Assembly (NCBI RefSeq): GCF_002407205.1
Contig: NZ_CP023548.1
Location: 2,938,501 to 3,002,500 of the forward strand
Length of the DNA stretch: 64,000 bases
Reading direction: 5' to 3'
Origin: Rhodobacter sp. CZR27
Lineage (GTDB): Bacteria; Pseudomonadota; Alphaproteobacteria; Rhodobacterales; Rhodobacteraceae
The notes beneath the pieces are model-generated. The model was not told the origin of the DNA. It did not search any database and worked only from the letters and a program-made list of their open reading frames with translations. Shown piece after piece: positions 1-8,937 of the stretch (its first letter is position 1; each line of letters begins with the position of its first letter). The position numbers and the translations under genes are program-made.

Positions 1-316
1 AGAGCCAGAAGCTGACGGGGTTGAAGACATGCCCCAGGACCCTCGGCTGGGTGAGCAGCAGGATGCGCTCTCCCCCCGGCGCGGCATGGGCGGCCAGCAC
101 CTCGCGCACCCAGGCAACGCCGCGCCCCCTGCCCGGCTCGCCGCCATAGTCGCGATCGTGCAGCGCGACCAGATTGGCGCGGTTGCGCGAGAACAGCGCC
201 GGCGCCTCGACCGCCTCGGGGTCGAGGATCACGTAGTCCACGCCATAGCGGAAGCTGTTCTCCAGCGCCCCCTTCCGGCCGTGGAAGGTCTCGCCCCGGA
301 CATGCTCGACCCTCAT
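1..316 (-). CDS. DUF1365 family protein, C-terminus outside window
   Basis: The first 105 residues of a protein read leftward out of the window. The start ATG at 316-314 overlaps the stop of the upstream FAD oxidoreductase by four bases (ATGA), so the two are translationally coupled. The early motif MRVEHVRGETFHGRKGAL and the late motif VFNPVSFWL are typical of DUF1365, a family of about 250 residues with no established reaction. In Rhodobacter relatives this gene follows a FAD-dependent amine-oxidase-like gene in an operon controlled by the singlet-oxygen sigma factor RpoE, often with a cyclopropane fatty acid synthase-like gene further on. That last gene would lie off the left edge and is not visible. 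A role in lipid modification under photo-oxidative stress is inference. Confidence 0.85.
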   Translation of the reverse strand, partial: MRVEHVRGETFHGRKGALENSFRYGVDYVILDPEAVEAPALFSRNRANLVALHDRDYGGEPGRGRGVAWVREVLAAHAAPGGERILLLTQPRVLGHVFNPVSFWL

Positions 317-1605
317 GCGGCCACCGGCGTCGCGATGCGGCGGCGCATCGCCTCGACCACGTCCACCGCGCTGGCAAAGCCGTCCTCGTGAAAGCCGTTG
401 CGCATCCAGGCGCCGGCGAACCACGTGTTGCGCTTGCCGTTCATCATGCGCAGCGCCGCGACCCCCAGCTGCGCCGCAAGGTCATAGACGGGGTGACGGA
501 AGGTCACCACGTCATGCACCAGCTCGTCGCGGATCGGCCGCTCGCCGTTCAGGGTGACGAACAGCGGATCGTCATGCGGAATCGGCTGCAGCGAGTTCAT
601 CCAGTAGGTGATGTCGATGGGGGCCTGCGGGTCCTCGGGCTCGACATAGACCCACGAGGCCCAGGCCGCGCGGCGCTTCGGCATCACGGAGGTATCGGCG
701 TGCAGCACCGCCCGGTTCGGCTGGTAGCGCACCGCGCCCAGCGCCTTCGCTTCCTCCTCCGAGGCGTCGGACAGGAGCCGCAGCGTATCGTCGGAATGAG
801 TGGCGAAGATCACCTCGTCGAAGGCTTCCCAGTCGCCGCCGGTCACGCGCACCTGCACGCCGTCGCCCTGCCGCCGGACGCCCGCCACGTCGGCGCCCAG
901 CCGCAGATCGACCCCGGCCGAGGTCATCGCCACCTGAAGCCTGCGCACATATTCGATGGAACCGCCGGCCACCGTATACCACTGATGCTGCCCAGTGTGC
1001 GACAGCAGCGCATGGTTCTCGAAGAAGCGCAGCAGCGCCTGTGCCGGGAAGTCGAGGATCCCGCGCGAGGGCGTGGACCAGATCGCGCCCGAGATCGGCA
1101 GCAGGTAGTAGTCGCGGAACCAGTCGCCCAGGTCGAGCCGCTCCAGCAGGTCGCGGATCGTCATCACCGGATCGTCGGCATGGTCCATCGCATGGGCGTT
1201 GAAGCGCAGCACGTCCATCAGCATGTTCAGGAACCGCGGGTCGAGCGCGTTGCGCTTCTGCGCGAAGACAGCCTTCAGATCCTTGAGCCCGTATTCCAGC
1301 CGCCCGCCGCGCACCGAGGCGCCGAAGCTCATGTCGCTTTCCACCACCGGCACCTGAAGCTCGTCGAAGAGGCGCGTCAGATGCGGGTAGTTCACCTTGT
1401 TGAAGACGATGAAGCCGGTGTCCACCGGCTGGTCGCCACGCTTGCCGGCCAAGACCGTGCGCGCGTGGCCGCCAAGCCTGCTCTCCGCCTCGAACAGCAC
1501 CACCGTATGGTCGCGGGCCAGCAGATGCGCCGCCGCCATTCCCGAAACGCCTCCGCCGATCACAGCAACGCGCCGACGCGCGAATTCAGACGTCTCGAAT
1601 GGCAT
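313..1605 (-). CDS. FAD-dependent oxidoreductase (amine oxidase/desaturase-like)
   Basis: A 430-residue flavoprotein. The N-terminus carries the dinucleotide-binding motif VIGGGVSGMAAAHLL (about residues 15-29), and an acidic residue plus RLGGHART follow, as in NAD_binding_8/amine-oxidase proteins. This subgroup is found beside DUF1365 and cyclopropane fatty acid synthase-like genes and is often annotated as a NAD/FAD-binding protein; its substrate is not established. It is the first gene of a leftward operon divergent from rpoE-chrR. An ECF-type promoter (TGATCC, 18-base spacer, TATCGG) lies at 1662-1633, about 30-60 bases upstream of the ATG, so it is probably part of the RpoE regulon. No transmembrane segment is obvious. 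Confidence 0.88.
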   Translation of the reverse strand: MPFETSEFARRRVAVIGGGVSGMAAAHLLARDHTVVLFEAESRLGGHARTVLAGKRGDQPVDTGFIVFNKVNYPHLTRLFDELQVPVVESDMSFGASVRGGRLEYGLKDLKAVFAQKRNALDPRFLNMLMDVLRFNAHAMDHADDPVMTIRDLLERLDLGDWFRDYYLLPISGAIWSTPSRGILDFPAQALLRFFENHALLSHTGQHQWYTVAGGSIEYVRRLQVAMTSAGVDLRLGADVAGVRRQGDGVQVRVTGGDWEAFDEVIFATHSDDTLRLLSDASEEEAKALGAVRYQPNRAVLHADTSVMPKRRAAWASWVYVEPEDPQAPIDITYWMNSLQPIPHDDPLFVTLNGERPIRDELVHDVVTFRHPVYDLAAQLGVAALRMMNGKRNTWFAGAWMRNGFHEDGFASAVDVVEAMRRRIATPVAA

Positions 1606-1632
1606 GCCTGCAGTCTCCCGGTTTGCTCGGGG

Positions 1633-1662
1633 CCGATACGCCCCGCGAAGAGGAACGGATCA
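1633..1662 (-). promoter_or_regulatory. Candidate RpoE-type promoter for the FAD oxidoreductase operon
   Basis: On the minus strand TGATCC (1662-1657) is followed after exactly 18 bases by TATCGG (1638-1633). TGATCC with an 18-base spacer is the published form of Rhodobacter RpoE promoters. The site is correctly placed upstream of the ATG at 1605. The -10 box is weaker than the -35 box. Confidence 0.6.
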
Positions 1663-1674
1663 ACCCGGTGGCGA

Positions 1675-1741
1675 TTTTTCTGCACGGCGGCGGATGATCC
1701 GGTCTCGCCCGTGCTTTTTCTGCAGGGCGGCGGATGATCCG
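1675..1741 (+). repeat. Direct repeat duplicating an RpoE -35 element
   Basis: A 27-base sequence at 1675-1701 recurs at 1715-1741 with one mismatch, a 40-base period. Each copy ends in a TGATCC box (1695-1700 and 1735-1740). Only the second copy has a plausible -10 at the right distance. The first is followed after 18 bases by TCTGCA. Confidence 0.8.
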
Positions 1742-1764
1742 CTCGGGCCGCTCGGCCGTAGAAG
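1735..1764 (+). promoter_or_regulatory. Candidate RpoE autoregulatory promoter of rpoE-chrR
   Basis: TGATCC at 1735-1740, an 18-base spacer, then TAGAAG at 1759-1764, about 95 bases upstream of the chosen rpoE start codon. The spacing equals that of the divergent promoter at 1662-1633. RpoE of Rhodobacter sphaeroides transcribes its own operon from a TGATCC-type promoter, so this is the expected autoregulatory site. Confidence 0.7.
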
Positions 1765-1857
1765 AGATGACATGCCGGGGCCGGCCAAAAAATGCGGATG
1801 CAAGCGGGGGGGCGGTTGCCTATGTTTCCCCTCGGGCGACGAAACGGAAGGCCGACG

Positions 1858-2403
1858 GTGACAGGTCAGGGTAACGAGACGGATTGGGTAGCGCTGATGC
1901 AGGCGGTCCGGGACCAACGCGATGAGGCGGCCTTTGCGCGGCTGTTCGAGCACTTTGCCCCGCGGGTGAAGGGCTTCCTGATGAAGTCCGGCACGGCGGC
2001 GGCGCAAGCCGAGGAATGCGCGCAGGACGTGATGGCCGCGGTCTGGCAGAAGGCCCACCTGTTCGATCCCTCGCGGGCCTCGGTCGCGACCTGGATCTTC
2101 ACCATCGCGCGGAACCGGCGGATCGACATCCTGCGTCGGGCGCGCCATCCGGAACCGGAAGACCTGTTCTGGGGTCCGGAGGTGGAGCCCGACCAGGCCG
2201 ACATCTACGAGATGCAGCAGGAGAACGACCGTCTCGGCCGGGCGATCGCCCTTTTGCCCGACAAGCAGCGGGCGCTGATCGAGCGCGCCTTCTTCGGCGA
2301 TGTCTCGCACAGGGAACTGGCCGAGGAGACCGGGCTGCCGCTTGGAACCATCAAGTCGCGGATCAGGCTGGCCCTGGAACGCCTGCGCCACCACATGGGT
2401 TGA
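1858..2403 (+). CDS. rpoE: ECF sigma factor RpoE (singlet-oxygen response)
   Basis: A 181-residue group IV sigma factor. Region 2 is visible as FARLFEHFAPRVKGFLMKSG and VATWIFTIARNRRIDILR; region 4 as LIERAFFGDVSHRELAEETG followed by LPLGTIKSRIRLALERLR. I chose the GTG at 1858, preceded by GGAAGG, over the in-frame ATG at 1792 because it gives the family length and the usual TDWVALM N-terminus. In Rhodobacter this factor is held by the zinc anti-sigma factor ChrR and released by singlet oxygen during photosynthesis, switching on photolyase, cyclopropane fatty acid synthase-like and FAD genes. chrR follows eight bases downstream, as in the known operon. Confidence 0.96.
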   Translation: MTGQGNETDWVALMQAVRDQRDEAAFARLFEHFAPRVKGFLMKSGTAAAQAEECAQDVMAAVWQKAHLFDPSRASVATWIFTIARNRRIDILRRARHPEPEDLFWGPEVEPDQADIYEMQQENDRLGRAIALLPDKQRALIERAFFGDVSHRELAEETGLPLGTIKSRIRLALERLRHHMG

Positions 2404-2411
2404 AGGAAACG

Positions 2412-3053
2412 ATGACGATCCGGCACCACATATCGGACTCCCTGCTGCTGGCCCATTCCTCGGGCAACCTGCCCGAGGCTTTCGGGCTGGTGGTGGCGAC
2501 GCACATTTCGCTCTGCGACGAGTGCCGGGCGCGCCTGGCAGCCTTCGAAGCGGTGGGCGGCAGCCTGATGGAGGATGCGGCACAGGTGGCGATGGCCGCC
2601 GGCAGCCTCGCCGCGGTGATGTCCCGGCTCGACCGACGGATCGAGACGCCCCGCCCGGTGAGGCGGCTCGATCCGCGGGCCCCCGCGCCGCTTGCGGACT
2701 ACATCGGTGGCAGCCTCGACGCGGTGCGCTGGCGCCCGCTGGGCGGCGGCGTGCGGCAGGCCATCCTGCCCACGGGGGGCGAGGCGATCGCGCGGCTCTT
2801 GTGGATCCCGGGCGGCCAGTCCGTGCCCGACCACGGCCACCGCGGGATGGAACTGACGCTGGTCCTGCAGGGCGCGTTCCGCGACGAGACCGACCGCTTC
2901 GGTCCCGGCGACCTCGAGATTGCCGACGAGGAGATGGAGCACACCCCGGTCGCCGAGGCCGGGCCGGACTGCATCTGCCTTGCCGCCACCGATGCGCCGC
3001 TGCGCTTCAACAGCCTGCTGCCGCGGCTGGTGCAGCCCTTCGTGCGGATCTGA
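2412..3053 (+). CDS. chrR: Zinc anti-sigma factor ChrR
   Basis: 213 residues, the exact length of the Rhodobacter sphaeroides protein. The N-terminal anti-sigma domain has the zinc ligands His6, His31, Cys35 and Cys38 in the HxxxCxxC (ZAS) arrangement. The C-terminal cupin-like domain has His141, His143, Glu147 and His177, matching the known second metal site that is needed for the response to singlet oxygen. ChrR binds RpoE in the cytoplasm and blocks its contact with RNA polymerase. All eight ligands are intact, so the switch should be functional. The start ATG at 2412 is preceded by AAGGAAAC. Confidence 0.96.
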   Translation: MTIRHHISDSLLLAHSSGNLPEAFGLVVATHISLCDECRARLAAFEAVGGSLMEDAAQVAMAAGSLAAVMSRLDRRIETPRPVRRLDPRAPAPLADYIGGSLDAVRWRPLGGGVRQAILPTGGEAIARLLWIPGGQSVPDHGHRGMELTLVLQGAFRDETDRFGPGDLEIADEEMEHTPVAEAGPDCICLAATDAPLRFNSLLPRLVQPFVRI

Positions 3054-3139
3054 GGACACCCGGCCACAGGCCTGCGGATGCCAGGTCCCTGCGGTGCCGT
3101 CCGGGCCTGGGTCCCGCGGGCGCACACCGGCATCGGGCG

Positions 3140-4276
3140 CTATTCCGCGGCGTCAGCCGGGGGCGCCAGATCCTGGAAGTCGAAGTTGTCCAGCCGGCGC
3201 GCCTTCTTTCCGGCCTTTCCGGCCGAGATGCGGATCTCCTCCACATCCCGCGCGGCCTGCGCGAAGTGCCGGTCGAGGTTGCCCGCCCGCTCCACCAGCC
3301 GCTCGATCTCGCGCCCGAGTTCGGCCAGTTCGCGCCGGATCGCACCGGCCTGCGCCCGCATCCGAGCGTCCTTCAGCACGGCGCGCATGGTGTTCAGCAC
3401 CGCCATGCAGGTGGTGGGCGACACGATCCAGACCTTCACCGCAAACCCCTCTCGCACGATGTCGCCGAAGTTCGCATGCAACTCGGCATAGACCGCTTCC
3501 GAGGGCAGGAACAGCATCGCCCCGTCGGCCGTCTCGCCGTCGAGGATGTATTTCTCGGCGATGGCCCGGATATGGGCGCGCACCGCCACCCGCATAAGCC
3601 GCTGCGCCTCCATCGTCTCCGCGGGGCCTTCGGACTCGCGCAGCATCTCGTAGGCTTCCAGCGGGAACTTCGAGTCGATGACGATGGGGCCGGGAGGCTC
3701 GGGCAGGTGGATCAGGCAGTCCGCCCGCCGCCCGTTCGAAAGCGTCGCCTGCATCGTGTAGCTGTCGGGCGGCAGGGCCTTCCGCACGATGTCGTGCAGC
3801 TGGATCTCGCCGAAGGCCCCCCGGGTCTGCTTGTTCGACAGGATGTCCTGCAGGCCCAGCACGTCGCCCGAGAGTTTCTCGATGTTCGCCTGTGCCCGGT
3901 CGATGGTCTCCAGCCGCTGCTGCAGGTCGCCCAGCGACCGCGCGGTGCGGACCGCCGTGCCGTGCAGGCTCTCCGCCATGCCGCGCTGCACCTCGGCCAG
4001 CCGCCGCTCCATCAGTTGCAGCATGGCATGCTGGCTGGCCGCCTGCGCGTCCGAGACATGGTGCAGCCCGCCCGCAAGCCGCTCCTGCCCGTCCGACAGC
4101 ATCTGCACCTGCTGCGAGAGCCAGCCCAACTCGCGCACCAGCGGCGCGGCGACCCGCGCCGACCGCCCGGCCGCGCGCAGGATCAGGAGAAGCAGGATCA
4201 GGACCGCCGCCGCCCCGGCAGCCATCAGGACGCGCGGATCGTCCCAGGCATAGCTCTGGCCGAGGATCTGGATCAT
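3140..4276 (-). CDS. rmuC: DNA recombination protein RmuC homolog
   Basis: 378 residues. An N-terminal membrane helix (about residues 16-36, rich in Ala/Leu/Ile) is followed by a long heptad-rich stretch and the RmuC nuclease-like domain, with the typical segments GAFGEIQL, VIDSKFPLEAYE and MLFLPSEAVYAE. RmuC limits inversion at short inverted repeats in Escherichia coli and belongs to the PD-(D/E)xK-like nucleases. It starts 10 bases after the mutL stop and is probably the last gene of the long leftward transcript. The 86 bases between it and convergent chrR hold no gene. Confidence 0.9.
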   Translation of the reverse strand: MIQILGQSYAWDDPRVLMAAGAAAVLILLLLILRAAGRSARVAAPLVRELGWLSQQVQMLSDGQERLAGGLHHVSDAQAASQHAMLQLMERRLAEVQRGMAESLHGTAVRTARSLGDLQQRLETIDRAQANIEKLSGDVLGLQDILSNKQTRGAFGEIQLHDIVRKALPPDSYTMQATLSNGRRADCLIHLPEPPGPIVIDSKFPLEAYEMLRESEGPAETMEAQRLMRVAVRAHIRAIAEKYILDGETADGAMLFLPSEAVYAELHANFGDIVREGFAVKVWIVSPTTCMAVLNTMRAVLKDARMRAQAGAIRRELAELGREIERLVERAGNLDRHFAQAARDVEEIRISAGKAGKKARRLDNFDFQDLAPPADAAE

Positions 4277-4286
4277 CGGTCGCGGA

Positions 4287-6122
4287 TCATCGCCGCCCGA
4301 ACAGCCGCTCGATGTCGGCGAGCTTCAGTTCCACATAGGTCGGCCGGCCGTGGTTGCACTGGCCGGACAGCGGCGTCGCCTCCATCTCGCGCAGGAGCGC
4401 GTTCATCTCCTCGGCCCGCATCTGCCGGCCCGACCGGACCGAGCCGTGGCAGGCCATCCGGCTGAGGATCGCATCCATCCGCGCCTGCAAGCGGTCCGAG
4501 GCGCCGGTCTCGCCCAGATCGTCGAGGATGTCGCGCAGAAGCGGCGCCGCCTCGATCCGCCCGAGGATCGCCGGCACCTCGCGCACCGCCACCGCTCCGC
4601 CGCCGAAGGGCTCGATCACCAGCCCGAGCGCCGCCAGATCCCCGGCGGCATCGAGAAGCCGCGCGGCGTCCGAGGGCGACAGGTCCACGATCTCGGGGAT
4701 CAGCAGCGCCTGACGCGCGATGCCCGCCCCGTCGCGCTGGCGCTTCAGCTTCTCGTAGACCAGCCGCTCGTGCGCTGCGTGCTGGTCCACGATCACCATG
4801 CCGGTCGCGGTCTGGGCGATGATCCAGTTCTCGTGGATCTGCGCCCGCGCCGCACCAAGCGGGTTCTGCTCGGCCGACGGCGTGGCCTCCTCGAAGCGCG
4901 CGGCCGGGGCTTCGGCAAGGCCCGCCATCGCGGGTTGCGGATCGGGAGCCTGGAAGGCAAGGCTGCGGCAGATCGCCGAGGCCGAGGGCCGGTCCATCTG
5001 GTAGACGCGGGGCGTCCAGCCGGGCTCCGGCCGAAAGGCGCCCAGCGTCTCCTCCGCAACGGTGGTCGAGGCGCGATGCCCCGCCCCCGCCAGCGCATGT
5101 CGCAGCGCCAAGACCACCAGCCCCCGCACCTCGCCCGCCTCGCGGAACCGCACCTCGGCCTTTGCGGGATGCACGTTCACGTCCACCCGCTGCGGGTCGC
5201 AGATCAGGTTCAGCACGGCGGCCGGGTGACGGTCGCGGCTCAGCACATCCATGTAGCCGGCGCGCAGCGCTCCCAGCAGCATCCGGTCCAGCACCGGCCG
5301 CCCGTTCACGAACAGGAACTGCGCCGCCGAGGAGCCGCGCGAATAGGTCGGCAGCGCCGCATAGCCCTGCAGCCTCAGCCCCTCGCGCTCCACCTCGATG
5401 CGCAGCGCGTTCTCGGCAAAGTCGGCGCCGAGCACCCGCGCCACCCGGCGATGCAGCGCGTCGAACAGGTCGCCCGCCTCGGGCTCCGTCCGGAACAGGA
5501 TGCGCGGCTCGCCGCCCGAGACATCGGTGAGGGTGAAGCCCACCTCGGGCTCGGCCAGCGCCAGCCGCTTCAGCACCTCGGCGATGGCCTGCGTCTCCGC
5601 GCGGTCGGTGCGCAGGAACTTCAGCCGCGCCGGCGTGGCGAAGAACAGGTCGCGCAATTCGACCACCGTGCCGACGGAGAGCGCGGCCGGGCGGACCGGC
5701 TCCATCCGCCCCGCAGTGACCGAGACCGAGGCGCCCTCTTCGCCCGCGACGCGCGAGGTGATGGTCAGCCGCCCGACCGCCCCCAGCGAGGGCAGCGCCT
5801 CGCCCCGGAAACCGAAGCTGCGGATGTCCAGAAGGTCCGAGCCGTCGATCTTCGAGGTCGCATGCCGCGACAGCGCGAGCGGCAGGTCCGCCGCCGTCAT
5901 GCCGCAGCCGTCGTCAGTGACGCGGATCAGCACCTTGCCGCCGTCGGCGATGTCCACGGCGATCCGCCGCGCGCCGGCATCCAGCGCGTTCTCGACCAGC
6001 TCCTTCACCGCCGAGGCGGGACGCTCCACCACCTCGCCCGCCGCGATCCGGTTGATCGCGGCCTCGTCGAGCTGCCGGATCACCGGCCGGGCAGGGCTTA
6101 TCTTGGGGCTGGCTGCGGTCAT
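4287..6122 (-). CDS. mutL: DNA mismatch repair protein MutL
   Basis: 611 residues from the ATG at 6122, a start that places the family motif NRIAAGEV at residues 24-31. An in-frame ATG at 6170 would add 16 residues. The GHKL ATPase motifs are present: ELVENALDAGA, TDDGCGM, RHATSKI and GFRGEALPS. The C-terminal dimer domain carries the metal-binding endonuclease motif DQHAAHERLVYE (from about Asp446), ACHGSVRSG and CNHGRPT. It is therefore the nicking type of MutL found in bacteria without MutH. It acts with MutS after replication errors. It lies in a leftward run after the M16 peptidase gene (88-base gap) and before rmuC. Confidence 0.95.
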   Translation of the reverse strand: MTAASPKISPARPVIRQLDEAAINRIAAGEVVERPASAVKELVENALDAGARRIAVDIADGGKVLIRVTDDGCGMTAADLPLALSRHATSKIDGSDLLDIRSFGFRGEALPSLGAVGRLTITSRVAGEEGASVSVTAGRMEPVRPAALSVGTVVELRDLFFATPARLKFLRTDRAETQAIAEVLKRLALAEPEVGFTLTDVSGGEPRILFRTEPEAGDLFDALHRRVARVLGADFAENALRIEVEREGLRLQGYAALPTYSRGSSAAQFLFVNGRPVLDRMLLGALRAGYMDVLSRDRHPAAVLNLICDPQRVDVNVHPAKAEVRFREAGEVRGLVVLALRHALAGAGHRASTTVAEETLGAFRPEPGWTPRVYQMDRPSASAICRSLAFQAPDPQPAMAGLAEAPAARFEEATPSAEQNPLGAARAQIHENWIIAQTATGMVIVDQHAAHERLVYEKLKRQRDGAGIARQALLIPEIVDLSPSDAARLLDAAGDLAALGLVIEPFGGGAVAVREVPAILGRIEAAPLLRDILDDLGETGASDRLQARMDAILSRMACHGSVRSGRQMRAEEMNALLREMEATPLSGQCNHGRPTYVELKLADIERLFGRR

Positions 6123-6210
6123 GCCACCAGCATTAGCAGAGTCGGCGGATCCGCGCCACACTGACATCATGCAGGATGCGACCGCCCGATATCACAACGA
6201 CCACGGAGCC

Positions 6211-7518
6211 TCAGCCGTCCGACTCGACTCCCTCGGGCTGGCCCACGACCACGAAGTGCAGCGCATCGGGCTTCAGGAGCCACGCGGCGACGCGCTTCAC
6301 GTCCTCGAGCGTCACCGCCTCGATCTTCGCGTTCCGCGTCGTCGGGTAGTCGATCGGCAGATCCTCCATCTGCATGCCGACGAGGATGCTCGCGATCGGG
6401 CCGTTCCCGTCGAACCGCAACGGATAGGAGCCGGTGAGATAGGTCTTCGTCGCGGCCAGTTCCTCGGCCGTCACGCCCTCGGCGGCGGCGCGGCGCCATT
6501 CGTCGCGCACGATGCCGATAGCCTCGGCCACCGTGGCATTGGCCGAGGCGAAATGGCCCATCATCAGCTCGGCATGGTCCATGGGCGCCAGATAGGTGCC
6601 GATGCCGTAGGTCAGCCCGCGCTTCTCGCGCACCTCGGTCATCAGGCGCGAGCCGAAGCCGCCGCCGCCGAGGATCTCGTTCAGCACATAGGCAGGGAAG
6701 AAGTCCGGGTCGTCGCGCTTGATCCCGGCATGTCCGAAGCGGACCGCCGATTGCGGCGTGGGGAAATCGACCACGGTCACCCCGCCGCCGACCCGCCACT
6801 CGGCCCGGCCCGGCATCGGCGCGCCCTCGGCGGGCAGGTCGCCCAGCAGCCGGTCGAGGAGCGTGCCCAACTCGGCTGCCGTGATGTCGCCCGCCGCGGC
6901 CACATAGATCCGGTCGCGGGCGAGCGCCGCCTTGTGCGCTGCCACGATCTGTTCGCGCGTCAGCGCCCGCACGCTCTCGGGTGTGCCCTCGCCTTGTGAG
7001 CCATAGGGGTGGGCGCCAAAGGCCTGTTCGTCGAAGACCCGGCCCGAGATGCTCGTCGGGTCCTTGGCATCCGACGCAAGGCCAGACAGCACCTGCCCGC
7101 GCACCCGCTCGATCGCCTCCGCGTCGAAACGTGGCGACACCAACGCCAGACGCAGCAGGTCCGTGGCCGCATCGCGGTTCTCGGTCAGGAACTCGGCCGA
7201 GACCGCCACGGCATCGGCGCTCGGCCGGAAGGAGAAGCTTGCCGCCAGCGCGTCCCGCGCCCGGGCGAAGCCCTGCGCGTCGAGATCACCCGCGCCTTCC
7301 TCGATCAGGCCGGTCATCAGGTTCACCGCCCCCCGGGCGCCCTCGGGATCGAGGCTCGTGCCGCCACGGAAGCGGATCTCGAGCGCGGTGAACGGCAGTT
7401 CGTGCGATTCGACCAGCCAGGCGCGGATGCCGCCGGGCGAGGTCACGTCCTGGATCTGCACGTCCGCCCGGACCGGCAGGGCGAACAGGATCAGCGCGGC
7501 GGCCAGACGTAACATCAT
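6211..7518 (-). CDS. M16 family peptidase-like protein, catalytic zinc motif lost
   Basis: 435 residues with a short signal peptide (MMLRLAAALILFALPVRA), so probably periplasmic. The M16 fold is recognisable by the second-half motif REKRGLTYGIGTYL, the substrate-binding Arg/Tyr pair of the family. Where an active enzyme has HxxEH, this protein reads NLMTGLIEEG, so it cannot bind the zinc in the usual way. Pairs of one active and one inactive M16 protein work as heterodimers in mitochondria and many bacteria, and the active partner is encoded immediately upstream with a four-base ATGA overlap. The substrate is unknown. Confidence 0.88.
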   Translation of the reverse strand: MMLRLAAALILFALPVRADVQIQDVTSPGGIRAWLVESHELPFTALEIRFRGGTSLDPEGARGAVNLMTGLIEEGAGDLDAQGFARARDALAASFSFRPSADAVAVSAEFLTENRDAATDLLRLALVSPRFDAEAIERVRGQVLSGLASDAKDPTSISGRVFDEQAFGAHPYGSQGEGTPESVRALTREQIVAAHKAALARDRIYVAAAGDITAAELGTLLDRLLGDLPAEGAPMPGRAEWRVGGGVTVVDFPTPQSAVRFGHAGIKRDDPDFFPAYVLNEILGGGGFGSRLMTEVREKRGLTYGIGTYLAPMDHAELMMGHFASANATVAEAIGIVRDEWRRAAAEGVTAEELAATKTYLTGSYPLRFDGNGPIASILVGMQMEDLPIDYPTTRNAKIEAVTLEDVKRVAAWLLKPDALHFVVVGQPEGVESDG

Positions 7519-8855
7519 TGGCTTTCTTCCTCTTCCTGCTCCAGCCAGCCCGTCACGGCGCGGCGGCGGTCGAACACCTCGCGGGCGGCGGCCACCACCT
7601 CCTCGGGCGTCACCGCCTGCAAGACCTCGGGCCAGCGCTCCACGTCCTCGACCGTGAGGCCGGTGGTCAGCGCCGCGCCATAGCGCCGGGCCAGTCCGTC
7701 CACGTTGTCGCGGGAATAGATGTCATGTGCGCGAAGCTGGGTCTTGATGCGGGCGAAATCCTCGGGGTCAGGCCCCGTCTTCAGGAAATCCTCGATCACC
7801 GCATCCATCGCCTCCTCGGCCGCCTGCAGGCTGACGCCCGGCACCGGCACCACGGCCAGCGAGAAATTGCCCGAGTCGAGCGCCGAGCCATCGTAATAGG
7901 CCTGGCTCCACACCGCCTTCGGCGCCTCGCCGAACTGAAGGGCACTGGCGAGGAGCGACGTGGTGGGGCTGCCGCCGAGAAGCTCGGCGAGGATGGTCAG
8001 CGCCGCGGCCTTCTCCTGCGCGCCGCTCTCGCGGGCGGGGGCGAGGTAGCTGCGGGCCACATAGGGTTGCGCCACGCGCGGATCGGTGAAGGTCAGGCGC
8101 CGCTCGGCCAGTTGCGGCGGCTCCTGCGGGCGGAGGCGAGGCGGCAGGTTCTCTGTCGGTTCGAGCGCGCCATAGTGGGTTTCCGCCAGACGCTTCACCT
8201 CGTCCGGGGTCACGTCGCCCGCCACGACGAGGATCGCATTGTTCGGCGAGTAATAGGTCCGGTAGAAGCTGAAGGCGTCCTCGCGGTCGAGTTGCTCGAT
8301 CTCGTGGCGCCAGCCGATGATAGGAATGCCGTAGGGGTGGTTCAGATACTGGGCGGCGCGGCGCTGCTCGCCGAAGATGGCGTCCGGGTCGCTGTCGGTG
8401 CGCTGGCTGCGCTCCTCCAGCACCACCTGACGCTCGGTCTTCACGTCATCTTCGCTCATCTGGAGGTCGCGCATCCGGTCGGCCTCCATCTTCATCATCA
8501 GGTCGAGCCGGTCCGCGGCGACCCGCTGGAAATAGGCGGTATAGTCCCAGGACGTGAACGCGTTGTCGTCGCCGCCCTGCGCCTCGACCGTTGCCGAGAA
8601 CTCGCCCGGCTTCAGCTCGTCGGTGCCCTTGAACATCAGGTGTTCAAGGAAATGCGCGATGCCGGAATGACCGGGCGGCTCGTCGGCGGCGCCCACGCGG
8701 TACCAGACCATATGGGTCACGACCGGGGCGCGGTGATCCTCGATCACCACGACCTCCAGCCCGTTCGCGAGGCGGAAATCCGTCACGGCTTCGGCAAAGG
8801 CGGGCAGCGAGAGGGTAAGCGCGGTCGCGGCCGCAAGGCCCAGTCGGCGCAGCAT
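7515..8855 (-). CDS. Active M16 zinc peptidase, periplasmic
   Basis: 446 residues from the ATG at 8855, which opens a clear signal peptide ending near AFAEA. The inverted zinc motif HFLEH sits at residues 68-72, and the downstream segment TERQVVLEER supplies the third ligand expected of M16 peptidases (pitrilysin/mitochondrial processing peptidase type). It probably forms a heterodimer with the inactive homolog encoded next, whose start overlaps this stop. The natural substrates of such periplasmic pairs in alphaproteobacteria are not well defined. Confidence 0.92.
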   Translation of the reverse strand: MLRRLGLAAATALTLSLPAFAEAVTDFRLANGLEVVVIEDHRAPVVTHMVWYRVGAADEPPGHSGIAHFLEHLMFKGTDELKPGEFSATVEAQGGDDNAFTSWDYTAYFQRVAADRLDLMMKMEADRMRDLQMSEDDVKTERQVVLEERSQRTDSDPDAIFGEQRRAAQYLNHPYGIPIIGWRHEIEQLDREDAFSFYRTYYSPNNAILVVAGDVTPDEVKRLAETHYGALEPTENLPPRLRPQEPPQLAERRLTFTDPRVAQPYVARSYLAPARESGAQEKAAALTILAELLGGSPTTSLLASALQFGEAPKAVWSQAYYDGSALDSGNFSLAVVPVPGVSLQAAEEAMDAVIEDFLKTGPDPEDFARIKTQLRAHDIYSRDNVDGLARRYGAALTTGLTVEDVERWPEVLQAVTPEEVVAAAREVFDRRRAVTGWLEQEEEESQ

Positions 8856-8937
8856 CGGCTTGTCCTTCCAGAAGATCGGCGTCGCGCGAAAGCTACCGTG
8901 TGGCGGGGGGCCTTCAAGCCCCCCTACGGGCTTGTGA

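Noticed and set aside
4287..6170. MutL starting at 6170
   Set aside because: Possible, but the first 16 residues have no counterpart in the family. The ATG at 6122 gives the usual short lead-in before NRIAAGEV.
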